This document shows, piece by piece, positions 47,614 to 57,800 of a DNA stretch of 64,000 bases; position 1 is the first letter of the stretch; the number at the start of each line of letters is the position of its first letter. The stretch covers positions 97,253-161,252 of the forward strand of contig SVTG01000003.1 of the NCBI GenBank assembly GCA_015063895.1, written 5' to 3'. The notes beneath the pieces were generated by a model. It ran no database searches. It was given only the letters and a program-made list of their open reading frames with translations, and was not told the origin of the DNA. The DNA comes from Oscillospiraceae bacterium. GTDB taxonomy: Bacteria; Bacillota; Clostridia; Oscillospirales; CAG-272. The position numbers and the translations under genes were made by a program.

Positions 47614-49854
47614 TTATCCGCTGAAATGATACGTGCCGCCGCCAAGCGTAGCGGTATAGCCGCTCGGGAGCGTTACGGTCGCCTCAGCGCCTGCGGGCAC
47701 GGTGATCTCATAGTAGACCACATCGCCCTTATAATACCAGTTGCTCTCAACGCGACCCGCCTCTGTGTCAAGGGCACAGTTCACAAATCCAAGACGCTTG
47801 TCGGGGTGAGGCGTTACGGTAAAGCGTGCGAAGCCGGGGGCATCGGGCATGATGCCTGCCACGACGCCGTACAGCCAGTCACAAACCGACCCGTAGGCGT
47901 AATGGTTAAAGGAGTTCATCGACGTGCTCCAGAAGCTGCCATCCTCCTTGAGGCTGTTCCAATGCTCCCACATGGTGGTAGCGCCGTGCGTAACGGAATA
48001 CAGCCACGAGGGATTGCGCTCCTCAAAGAGCAGCTGATACGCCACGTCCGTGTGCCCTGCCGCGTTCAAAACGTGCAGGATATAAGGCGTGCCGACAAAT
48101 CCCGTGGTCATGCGGCCGTCAAAGTCCTTGATGAGGTCAAGGAGCTTGGCAACAAGCCCCGCGCGCTCCTCTTCCTCACAAAGACCAAAGTGCAAAATCA
48201 GCACGATGGCAGTCTGCGTCATGCCGCGGCGAAACTCGTCGTAGGGCTTGCCCGCGGCGGTAAAGAAGGTAGCGGGAAACTCTGCCTTCGGAAGGCCGTT
48301 TTCCATAAAATAGGCGCGGAAGGCGCGGCGCACGTTCCCGGCCAGCGTACGGTATTCGGTCATATCCTCACCCAGCGCCTCGCCCGCCTTCACGACAAGG
48401 CAGGTGGAATAATAGAAGAAGGCAGAGGCAATGAGATCCGTGCAGGTGGCGCCCACGTAAACGTCGGGGCCTGCGTCCATCGCGAGCCAGTCACCGTAGT
48501 GCTTGCCGCCCAGCCACAAAAATTCCTCGGGGCCCGCGTTGTGCTGATAGCCTACCCATTTTTTCATCATTTCAAGGTTATCGCTCAGGAACGACTTGTC
48601 GCCGTACATACGGTAAAGCTCAAAGGGCACGATGGTGGCAACGTCGCCCCACGCAGCGGAAATGCGGGTTTCGGGGCCGATCTGTCCCGAGGTCGGCACC
48701 ACGCCCTTGACTGCACCGTTTTCCATCTGATCGGCACGCACGTCGGCCAGCCACTTTTTAAAGAATTTACGCACGTCGTAGTTATAGGCGGCCGTGCGGC
48801 AGAAGACCTGCGCATCACCCGTCCAGCCAAGGCGCTCGTCGCGCTGCGGACAGTCGGTAGGAATGTCAAGGTAGTTACTCTTTTGTCCCCAGATGGTGTT
48901 ATGATAGAGCTGATTGATCTTCTCGTTGCCCGTGACAAAGCGGCCCGTGCGACGCATATTGCTATGCACGGCAATGGCACGGAAGGCGTCAAGCGGCACC
49001 TCTTCTGCGGGGAACGCATCAAGGCGGATATAGCGGAAGCCCTGGAAGGAAAAGCGCGGCTTATACACGCGCTTGGTGCCATCGAGCACGTAGCAGACCT
49101 CATTGCGTGCCGAGCGATAGTTTTCGGTGTAGAAATTCCCCTCCTTATCCAGCACCTCGGCAAAGGTCATTTTCACGCACTCGCCGCGCTTGCCCTCGTA
49201 GGTCATTTCCACATAGCCCGCGAGGTTCTGACCGAAGTCAAGCACGCGCTCGCCCTTAGGCGTCACGATATAGGCAACGGGCGCCAAGCGCTCGTTTTCG
49301 ACGATATCCTCGCCGCGCTGTGCCACCAGCAGGAATTTTTCACCCGTCGGGTCGGGCAGCGCATTGCCCAAGAGCTTGATGGGGGCGGTGTAATCAGTGG
49401 TTTCACCGTGATAAATATCGGAGAAAAGCGTCGGGGTGGTATAGACCTCCCACGCACCGTCCGTCACGATCTTTTCCTCGGTGCCGTCGGCGTAAGCAAG
49501 CACCACCTCGGCGTTGACGGCGTAGTGATCGTTATAAGATTTACCGTACTCCTTCCAGCCAAGCGAGCCGACAGCCCAGCCGGGGGCAGCCACGACCGAC
49601 ACACGCCCGCCCGCGCGCAGCGGCTCGGTCACGTCGTAGGTAAAATACTGCAGGCCCTTATCGTAGGCGGTATAGCCGGGCATCAGCACACCCGTGCCCT
49701 GCTTTTTGCCATCGATATAAGCCTCGAACAAGCCAATGGCGGTTACCGAAAGCGTGGCACGCTGCAAGCCGCTTTTCGGCGTGACGGTCCTTTCAAACGA
49801 AACAGAAGCAGCCCCCACGTCAACGGGGCTTTTGATAAAGTTACCTGCGTTCAT
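47614..49854 (-). CDS. Glycoside hydrolase family 78 (alpha-L-rhamnosidase-like)
   Basis: 'GLFEAYIDGKKQGTGVLMPGYTAYDKGLQYFTYDVT', 'DCPQRDERLGWTGDAQVF', 'WEHWNSLKEDG'. Confidence 0.92.
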   Translation of the reverse strand: MNAGNFIKSPVDVGAASVSFERTVTPKSGLQRATLSVTAIGLFEAYIDGKKQGTGVLMPGYTAYDKGLQYFTYDVTEPLRAGGRVSVVAAPGWAVGSLGWKEYGKSYNDHYAVNAEVVLAYADGTEEKIVTDGAWEVYTTPTLFSDIYHGETTDYTAPIKLLGNALPDPTGEKFLLVAQRGEDIVENERLAPVAYIVTPKGERVLDFGQNLAGYVEMTYEGKRGECVKMTFAEVLDKEGNFYTENYRSARNEVCYVLDGTKRVYKPRFSFQGFRYIRLDAFPAEEVPLDAFRAIAVHSNMRRTGRFVTGNEKINQLYHNTIWGQKSNYLDIPTDCPQRDERLGWTGDAQVFCRTAAYNYDVRKFFKKWLADVRADQMENGAVKGVVPTSGQIGPETRISAAWGDVATIVPFELYRMYGDKSFLSDNLEMMKKWVGYQHNAGPEEFLWLGGKHYGDWLAMDAGPDVYVGATCTDLIASAFFYYSTCLVVKAGEALGEDMTEYRTLAGNVRRAFRAYFMENGLPKAEFPATFFTAAGKPYDEFRRGMTQTAIVLILHFGLCEEEERAGLVAKLLDLIKDFDGRMTTGFVGTPYILHVLNAAGHTDVAYQLLFEERNPSWLYSVTHGATTMWEHWNSLKEDGSFWSTSMNSFNHYAYGSVCDWLYGVVAGIMPDAPGFARFTVTPHPDKRLGFVNCALDTEAGRVESNWYYKGDVVYYEITVPAGAEATVTLPSGYTATLGGGTYHFSG

Positions 49855-49995
49855 TTTTATTCTCCTTTATAAGCAGTGACACAGACCCTTGCTATGCAAG
49901 GGTTGCACCTACTCCCATCATACCAAAAAACAAGCACTTGTCAAGCACCACCGCAGAAAAAATAAAAATCAGCACAAATACAGTTAAAATCAGGC

Positions 49996-50036
49996 CAAAA
50001 AAGCGCTCCGCCACGTGCGGCGGAGCGCTTTTATTT
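49996..50036 (-). terminator. Terminator
   Basis: AAAAGCGCTCCGCC ACGT GCGGCGGAGCGCTTTT. Confidence 0.85.
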
Positions 50037-50524
50037 TAATGTTTGCCGCCCGTCAGCATCTGCTGTAAGGCTTGGTCGTATGCTAACAGGATCTCGCATT
50101 TTCCGTCCCCGTTTTCAACAAAGAGCAAGAGCCCCTTGCGCGGTGCCATATCGGGATGATAGTTGTAGCGACGCGTGCCGTGCGGCGGCTTTGCGTTTTC
50201 CCCGTCAAGCAGCGATACCGCCACGATCTCCTTCAGTCCCACGCGGCACACCAGCTGCATACGGGCACCGCCGCGATAGGTAAAGACCTCAAGATCAACG
50301 CCGCCGTCATCGCGCGGGCGAACACGGTAAAGGTATTGCAAAACAAGGTAGCGTGCCGTGATCTGAATGAGTGGGATCAGTAAAACAAGCCCCAGGCATT
50401 GCAGGAGCGCGGGATATTGCGGCACCAGCGAGGAGGCGGCAAAGGATGCGACCGCCAGCAGCAGCAATGCCGCCGCCAGCAGCTTTGCCCTGCTGCTTGT
50501 GCGCGTTGGTCTTAATTCATACAT
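50036..50524 (-). CDS. Hypothetical membrane protein (162 aa)
   Basis: Two TM segments; RBS GAGGT 6 nt upstream of ATG. Confidence 0.7.
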   Translation of the reverse strand: MYELRPTRTSSRAKLLAAALLLLAVASFAASSLVPQYPALLQCLGLVLLIPLIQITARYLVLQYLYRVRPRDDGGVDLEVFTYRGGARMQLVCRVGLKEIVAVSLLDGENAKPPHGTRRYNYHPDMAPRKGLLLFVENGDGKCEILLAYDQALQQMLTGGKH

Positions 50525-50538
50525 AACTGCACCTCACT

Positions 50539-50817
50539 TAGGCAAGCGTAAATAATCCAAACTCGGTTTCAAGAAACAAATATCCGCATCTGCATCAGAG
50601 AATTTTCTTATAATATCCGCATATTATCGCAAAAATTCTCTTTGCATCTGCGAAGATTTGCTCTCTTAAAACTCGGAACGACCCTCAAGCTTTGATTTTT
50701 TGAGTGATTTTTTTACTTGGCGCTCGCCGCCAAGTGTGGACTTTGCAAGAGTGACAAGTACAAAAAGCGCCAAAAAGCAAGGCTTGAGGGCGGGTTCGGA
50801 TTATTTACTCTTGCCTA
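50539..50817. mobile_element. MITE-like non-autonomous element (279 bp, 26-bp TIRs, TA ends)
   Basis: TAGGCAAGCGTAAATAATCCAAACTC ... GGGTTCGGATTATTTACTCTTGCCTA (22/26 matching as inverted repeats), nested internal hairpins, no ORF of its own. Confidence 0.78.
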
Positions 50818-51527
50818 CCCGAAAGCGCGCTTGCCTCGTCCTTTGTCAGCTTGCGCGACAGCCATTCACTTTCAAAATGATACAGGCGCAGCGTGCCATA
50901 GGGTGTCGCCTCGTAATCAACGGCCTCGCCGTAGTAAATATCAAAGTAAAGCACAAGCGTGTCGTCCTTTACCGTCACGTCATCAAAGGTATAAACGAAA
51001 TAGGTATACAGTGCCGTGGTCGTCACGGTATGGGAGGTGGGCGCCGTGCGCGTTTTGGCAAGGCTCTCGCTCCCATCCTTATTGTCTGTAGGATCGTCGG
51101 GGGTCTGATCGGTGATCGTGACCAGTGATACGTCAAAGACCTCTGTACCGCGCGCAGGACGCTCGGCCAGCTCAAAATCGCGTTGCGTATATTTCAGGGT
51201 GCTGTTATTATAACGGAACAGCACCTGCACCTGAGAGATCTCGGGAATATACACAAACTGCGGCACGGAAAAATACCCGTAATTTTCCTCGCCCTTCGTG
51301 ACCGTGGCCTGCTCCTGCGTCAGCAGCTCGATATCCTCGCCCTTTTCGGCATAAAGCGCCACCAGCCGCTCGTTTGAAACGACCCCCTTTACCTCCTTCG
51401 GGATCTTGCCCGAAAAGTAAACGCGCCACAACAAAAATGCCACCATCACGAAAATAGCAAGCCCCAAAAGACCGTACAGGATCTTACCTGCGATCCACCA
51501 GTAATAGCTTTTTCTCGGCCTGGCCAT
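50805..51527 (-). CDS. Hypothetical membrane-anchored protein (240 aa)
   Basis: N-terminal TM; stop codon lies inside the right TIR of the 279-bp element. Confidence 0.72.
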   Translation of the reverse strand: MARPRKSYYWWIAGKILYGLLGLAIFVMVAFLLWRVYFSGKIPKEVKGVVSNERLVALYAEKGEDIELLTQEQATVTKGEENYGYFSVPQFVYIPEISQVQVLFRYNNSTLKYTQRDFELAERPARGTEVFDVSLVTITDQTPDDPTDNKDGSESLAKTRTAPTSHTVTTTALYTYFVYTFDDVTVKDDTLVLYFDIYYGEAVDYEATPYGTLRLYHFESEWLSRKLTKDEASALSGRQE

Positions 51528-51530
51528 GCC

Positions 51531-53183
51531 TTACACCTTTTCCCCGGCGAGGCGTCGCAGGGTCTTCATCACGTTATTTTCACCGCGGCCGAAATAATCG
51601 TGCAGGCGCTTGTATTCGGCATACAGCGCATCGTAAGCGGCGCGATTTTCAGCACAAGGATAATAGACGGTATCGGGCTGATCGGCCATTTTTTCAACAG
51701 CCGCGGACATGCTTTCATATACGTTCGCCGCAACCGCAGCGCAGATCGCGGATCCGTGCGCCCCCGCCTCGGCGGTGCTGGCCACCGAAATGGGCAGATC
51801 CAGTATATCGGCAAAGAGCTGCATCAGGAAGGCGTCCTTGCGCGCGATACCGCCCGAAGCGGCAAGCGCCTTGATCGGCACGCCGGCAGCGGCAAAGGCA
51901 TCAAAGATCACACGCGTTGCAAAGGCGGTCGCCTCAAACAGCGCGCGCATATAATCCTCGGGTGCGGTATGCAGCGTCATACCGACAAACACACCCGAAA
52001 GCAGCGGATCGCCCAGCAGATTGCGGTTACCGCTGAACCAGTCAAGCGCAAGAAGCCCCGTTTGACCGGGCGCCTTTTTCGCCGCACGCTCACTCAGCAG
52101 CCGCAGGACCGAAATGCCGCGTGCCTCGGCCTCCTTCCTGCATTCCTCGGTGGCGTAATGCTCTGCCGCGTATGCGAAATGATCGCCGAAGCAGCAAAGC
52201 CCTGCCTCATAGCCCCAGAAGCCCGGCAGTACACCGTCTGCACACATGCCGCTGATGCCGGGCACGTCGCATTTTTCACTCGATTGCAGGAAAAAGGGCG
52301 CGGACGTGCCGAAAATACCAAAGGCATCGCCGCTTTTGCAAAGCCCGAGCGCGCCGGCAGCGGAATGTCCGTCGGGACCTGCCACAGACACTGCCGTCCC
52401 CTCGCAAAGTCCAAAGCGTGCGGCAGCCTCCGCACTCACGCGCCCTGCCAGAGACCCCGTATCCAGCACGTCGTAGGGGAGCTTGTCAAGCAGGCCCGAG
52501 AGGCGCTCGTCAACCGCCTCAAAATAGGCACGCGAGGGGTAGCCCGCGCCCTTTTCGTATTGACTCTTGAAGGCGGCAAACAAATAGCCGCGCACAGGAT
52601 TACCCGTCAGCTGCCACGTGATAAAATCGCCTGACTCCATAAAGGTATGGGCAGCCTCATAGACCTCGGGGGCCTCTACGGCAGTCTGGTACATTTTCGG
52701 ATACGTAAAGGCGGCGGACATCGCGCCACCGCACAGCGAAAGCCATCTTTCGCCGCGCCGGCTTGCCACCTCGTTCAGGCGCTTGGCATAGGCATCGGCA
52801 GAATGGTCCTTCCACATTCTGACGTACGCATAGGGGTTTTCCGCAAAAGCCGCGTCAAAGCAAAGGGGGGTGCCGTTTTGATCAAGGGGCAGGAGCGTGC
52901 AGCAGGTAAAGTCAATGCCGATGCCCGCCACGTCAGCCGCCGCCACACCCGCGTTTTTCAGCACCGCGGGAATGACCTCGGCAAGAGACTCAAGATAATC
53001 TGCGGGGTCCTGCAACACAAAATGCGGGGGCAACGCCTTGCCGTTTGCCGCCAATACGGTATCCATCACGCCGTGACGGTATGGGGAAACTGCCACACCA
53101 AGCTCTTTGCCGTTTGCGGTATCCACCAGCACCGCACGGCAGGACAGCGAGCCAAAATCAACACCTATGGTATATACTGCCAT
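51531..53183 (-). CDS. Ribulokinase-like FGGY carbohydrate kinase
   Basis: 'YTIGVDFGSLSCRAVLVDTANGKELG', 'ALDWFSGNRNLLGDP', 'LAASGGIARKDAFLMQLFADIL'. Confidence 0.92.
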   Translation of the reverse strand: MAVYTIGVDFGSLSCRAVLVDTANGKELGVAVSPYRHGVMDTVLAANGKALPPHFVLQDPADYLESLAEVIPAVLKNAGVAAADVAGIGIDFTCCTLLPLDQNGTPLCFDAAFAENPYAYVRMWKDHSADAYAKRLNEVASRRGERWLSLCGGAMSAAFTYPKMYQTAVEAPEVYEAAHTFMESGDFITWQLTGNPVRGYLFAAFKSQYEKGAGYPSRAYFEAVDERLSGLLDKLPYDVLDTGSLAGRVSAEAAARFGLCEGTAVSVAGPDGHSAAGALGLCKSGDAFGIFGTSAPFFLQSSEKCDVPGISGMCADGVLPGFWGYEAGLCCFGDHFAYAAEHYATEECRKEAEARGISVLRLLSERAAKKAPGQTGLLALDWFSGNRNLLGDPLLSGVFVGMTLHTAPEDYMRALFEATAFATRVIFDAFAAAGVPIKALAASGGIARKDAFLMQLFADILDLPISVASTAEAGAHGSAICAAVAANVYESMSAAVEKMADQPDTVYYPCAENRAAYDALYAEYKRLHDYFGRGENNVMKTLRRLAGEKV

Positions 53184-53360
53184 TTCAAGCCCTCCTTTAT
53201 CAGGCACAGGAATATTATAACTATTGTATCACAAAACCTTTAAATTGTCAAATGATTTCTCTTGGAAACGGGCATATTTTTGTCACTGGCAGATTTTACA
53301 TATCAAAAAGCCCGCACTTGTATGCTAAAATAAAGAAAAAATGCCAAGGAGGTCTATTTT

Positions 53361-54683
53361 ATGAAACGACTGCTCGGCACCGTGGGCCTTTTTATCTGCG
53401 TGCTGGCGCTGACCGCAACGCCGCTGGCCGCCCTTACCCCTACATACACCGTCACGGGTGCCTATAAATCCTCTCAGTATCACAAAAATCTCACCACCGT
53501 CACCAAAACGGGCGACAAGGCGCTCGATACCGTGGCGGCGGCCCTCTCCCAGCTTGGCTACAACGAGGGGAACAGCACCGCGCAGCTCGGCGGCACCAAT
53601 AAAACGGGAAATAAAAATTTTACCGAATATAACCGTTTTATCGGTACCATTGGCGGCTCTTATTCCTATGCGTGGTGTGCGGCGTTCGTGTCGTGGTGCC
53701 TGGACGTGGCCGAGGCGGGGAGCGCCGCGGGCGGACGCTTTACCAGCTGCACGCTTTGGGTTGAAAAATTGCAAAAGCTGGGGCTGTACAGCACGCGCGC
53801 CTCGGGATACGTGCCAAAAACAGGGGATCTTGTCTTCTTTCGCAGTGCAGGCACCGCACGCGCCTCCGACCACGTGGGGCTGGTTCGCTTTGTGCAGGAC
53901 GGACGCGTTTTTACCGTGGAGGGCAACGCCTCAAACAAGGTGGGGCTACACGACTACGCACTGAAGGACACCTATATTGTGGGCTACGGCAGACCGCAAT
54001 ATGAAACCCTCCCCCTCGCGGGCTCTCCCGTCGCATGGGAGGATACGGCAGGCGGCCTTTACGTCATCAGCTACGATTTTGTCAACGTGCGCGAAAAAGC
54101 CGCCGCCACGGGCACCAAGCTCGGCACGCTTGCGCACGGCACGCTTGTGGAAGTGAAAAAAGCGGAGAACGGGTGGGGGGAGATCACCTACAAGGACAAG
54201 CAGGCTTACATATCTCTTGACTATGCCGATTTCATCACACCCGTGTTCTATCGCGTGAATTACCTGGCAAACGGGGGCGAAAACACGCCACCCACCACCT
54301 CGTATCTGAGTGTGACGGCCGCAACCGTCACACCCTTGGTGCCGACCCTTGCGGGGCACGTGTTCTCCCATTGGCAGGACGAAACGGGCAAGGCCTTTTT
54401 GCCGGGTGATACGCTGCCGCAAAAAAGCCTGACGCTAACAGCCGTATTCACCCCTGCCCCGGAGCCGCCGCAGGAAGACGGAGGCGCCGCCGACACCCCT
54501 GCCGAGGACGAAGGCGCCCCTCCCCCGTTACCCGACACGGCACCGCCCGATGCCGCGCCCCTACCCGATACCGAGGGGACAACGGATACCGCCCGCGCTG
54601 CCGCCGAGGCCGGCACAATATCGGGTGTGCTGGCCGCCGCTGCGGGGCTTTGGTGGGCAATGCGTAAATTCCATTTGATCTGA
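53361..54683 (+). CDS. Secreted/anchored CHAP-type amidase with SH3-like and InlB-type repeat modules
   Basis: Signal peptide; 'YSYAWCAAFVSWCLDVA', 'DHVGLVRFVQDGRVFTVEGNAS'; 'VNYLANGGENTPP...HVFSHWQDETG'; C-terminal TM. Confidence 0.8.
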   Translation: MKRLLGTVGLFICVLALTATPLAALTPTYTVTGAYKSSQYHKNLTTVTKTGDKALDTVAAALSQLGYNEGNSTAQLGGTNKTGNKNFTEYNRFIGTIGGSYSYAWCAAFVSWCLDVAEAGSAAGGRFTSCTLWVEKLQKLGLYSTRASGYVPKTGDLVFFRSAGTARASDHVGLVRFVQDGRVFTVEGNASNKVGLHDYALKDTYIVGYGRPQYETLPLAGSPVAWEDTAGGLYVISYDFVNVREKAAATGTKLGTLAHGTLVEVKKAENGWGEITYKDKQAYISLDYADFITPVFYRVNYLANGGENTPPTTSYLSVTAATVTPLVPTLAGHVFSHWQDETGKAFLPGDTLPQKSLTLTAVFTPAPEPPQEDGGAADTPAEDEGAPPPLPDTAPPDAAPLPDTEGTTDTARAAAEAGTISGVLAAAAGLWWAMRKFHLI

Positions 54684-54687
54684 TACG

Positions 54688-54740
54688 ATAGGCCAAGGAC
54701 AAAATGCGTCAAAAAACGCCCGCCTTGGCCTATATTTTTC
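54688..54740 (+). terminator. Terminator
   Basis: ATAGGCCAAGG...CCTTGGCCTAT ATTTTT. Confidence 0.7.
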
Positions 54741-54834
54741 TTTATTTATTCACATAAAATAAATCAATGTTCATTACGCATTCACATTTCGGTGTTATAG
54801 TAAAGTCATTCAATCTATAAGGAGGCTTATTATT

Positions 54835-57800
54835 TTGCTCTCTTTGCACAATATTGTCAAAACCTACGCCTCGGGTGACACCGAAGTCACGGCACTGCGC
54901 GGCATCAGCATCGACTTCCGCCAGAGCGAATTCGTGTCGGTCCTCGGCCCCTCGGGGTGCGGTAAGACCACACTGTTAAATATCATCGGCGGTCTTGACC
55001 GCTACACCAGCGGCGACCTTGTGATCAGCGGTCGCTCCACGAAGGAGTTCAGCGATGCCGACTGGGATACCTACCGCAACCACTCGGTAGGCTTCGTTTT
55101 CCAAAGCTACAACCTGATCATGCACCAGTCGGTACTGGCAAACGTTGAGCTGGCCCTGACGCTTTCGGGCGTATCGCGCGAGGAGCGCCGTGCGCGCGCC
55201 GTCGCCGCCCTTGAGCAGGTCGGACTCGGTGACCAGATCCACAAGAAACCCAACCAGATGTCGGGCGGTCAGATGCAGCGCGTGGCCATTGCCCGCGCCC
55301 TTGTCAACGACCCCGAGATCATTCTCGCCGACGAGCCGACCGGCGCCCTTGACACGCAGACCAGCGTGCAGATCATGGAAATTCTGAAAAGCATTTCCAA
55401 GGAAAAGCTGATCGTGATGGTCACGCATAACCCCGAGCTGGCCGAGGCCTATTCCTCGCGTATCATCAAGGTGCTTGACGGACAGGTGACCGAGGACAGC
55501 AATCCCTTCACCCCGGAGCCCGTCGCCCCCGACAAGGACGCAGATGAGGTAGAAAACGTTAAAAAATGCAAATGCGAGCGTGGGCGTCAGGAGAAAAAGC
55601 GCTCCATGTCCTTCCTCACCGCCCTCTCGCTTTCCTTCCACAACCTTTTGACAAAAAAGACGCGCACGCTGCTCGTTTCCGTGGCAGGCAGCATCGGCAT
55701 CATCGGCATTGCGCTCATTTTGGCGCTCTCCAACGGCGTGAACCTCTTTATTGCCACCGTGCAGGAGGATACGCTCTCGACCTATCCCCTCACCATTCAA
55801 AAGGAAACGCAGGATATGTCCGCTATGCTCGGCGCCATGACCGCAACGGGGGGCGGTGCCGACTATTCAAGCTCGGACAAGATCCACGTGGACGATTCGC
55901 TCGGCACCATGATGTCGGCGATGAGCGCCACGGTCACCAACAATCTCACTGCCTTCAAGCAATATATTGAAAGCCATCCCGACAAGCTGGCAGGCCTTGT
56001 CAACGACGTGCAGTATATGTACGATTACAATCTGCAGGTCTTTAACATGGTCAGCGTCAACAAGGACGGCTCCACCGTGACCGAAGCGCGTGAGATCGGC
56101 ATGGACGTGGTCTTTGATCACATGGGCAGCGCCTTCTCGGGCATGTCCGAGCTCATGGAGATGAGCGGCGGCATGGGCGGTATGAACGTCTTTTCCGAGA
56201 TGATCAACAACCAGGATCTGCTTGATCAGCAATACGACGTGATCGCGGGCAGCTGGCCCACCGCCTATAACGAGGTGGTGCTGGTGGTCAGCTCCAACAA
56301 TCAGATCGGCAAGATGACGCTGTATATGCTCGGTATGCTGGATCCCGCAAACATTGAAGAGGAGTTGAAGGATCTGATGGCGGGCGAATACGTGCCTGAG
56401 GAGGATCTTTCCTACACCTTCGAGGACATTCTTGCCACCAACTTCAAGCTTTTGACCACCGCGGACTTTTTTGCCAAGACCGACCGCACCTACCACACGG
56501 CAAACGGCGAGAAAAACGTGTGGACCGATCTGCGCGAGGGCTTTGACTTTGATAACGCCGCATTTGTCGACGAAAACGGCATCGATATCAAGATCTCGGG
56601 CATTATCCGCCCCAAGAAGGGCGTTGCCGCCACGAGCATTTCGGGTGCCATCGGCTACACCAAGGCGCTGACCGATTACATTCTTGAAAAGAATGCCAAC
56701 AGCGACGTGATCAATCAGCAAAAGCAAAATCCCGGTGTGAACGTGCTGACGGGCCTCCCCTTTGAGCGCACCCACTACACCCCCGAAACCATTCACGAGC
56801 TGGTGGATAAGATCGACGACGCCACCATGGATATGTTCTACGCCTATATGACGCAGCAGATCCTCAACAACCCCGATTTCTCCGACCGTATTGAGGTCAC
56901 GGATACCGAATCCTTCCTGGGTATGTTCATGCTGCTGCCCGCCGACGGACGCGCCGAGATCGTGAACGCGATCCTCACCGCCGCCAAGGAAACCCCCGCC
57001 AACGCCGACGGACTCACGGCCCTGTTTGGAGTACTGACCTCCACCACCGACGGCATTACCGTGACCCCCGATAACTTCGTGCGCCTGCTGCCCGTGCTTG
57101 ACCTGCAAACGCAGGTGATGATGGCACTCATGGGCGTGCCCAACACCACGGTCCCTGCCCTCTCGCTGCCCGGCCTTATCACGATGGCGGGCGATACCGC
57201 GATGCAGGCCATTTACGCAAGGCTGACCGAAAGCATCCAGCACATGACCGTCAACGAGGAGATCTTCACGGCCATTCTCGGCACGATGCAGCCCGACGAT
57301 CCCGCCTTTATCCAGCTGGAGGAGACGCTGTACTCTATGGCACCGCAGATCGATGCGACCCTTGACAGCGTGCTTGATACGCTTGACGATGTCGAGGCTG
57401 CGACCCCCGCCGCCATCAGCTTCTTTGCCAAGGATTTTGAATCCAAGGAAAAAATCGAAGCGTTCATCGCCGAATACAATCAAAGCGCCGCCGATGCCGA
57501 CAAGCTCGAATACTCCGATATCGTCGGCACCATGATGTCCTCGGTAACGATCATTGTCGATGCCATTTCCTACGTGCTGATCGCCTTCGTGTCGATCTCG
57601 CTGGTGGTATCCTCGATCATGATCGGCATCATCACCTATATTTCGGTGCTTGAGCGCACCAAGGAGATCGGTGTGCTGCGCGCGATCGGCGCGTCGAAGC
57701 GGGATATCTCGCGCGTGTTCAACGCCGAAACGCTTATCATCGGCTTTGCCGCGGGTGCGATCGGCATTCTGTTTACGGTCCTCGTCTGCATTCCCATCAC

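Noticed and set aside
47581-49872. 763-aa plus-strand ORF
   Set aside because: Exactly antisense to the well-supported GH78 gene; the translation is His/Arg/Gly-rich with no recognisable domain, typical of a codon-bias shadow ORF.
50036-51527. Transposase associated with the 279-bp element
   Set aside because: Flanking ORFs are membrane-type hypotheticals with no DDE motifs; the element appears non-autonomous.
55867-57483. 538-aa minus-strand ORF
   Set aside because: Shadow of the ABC transporter permease region; His/Gly/Val-rich composition and no RBS context.
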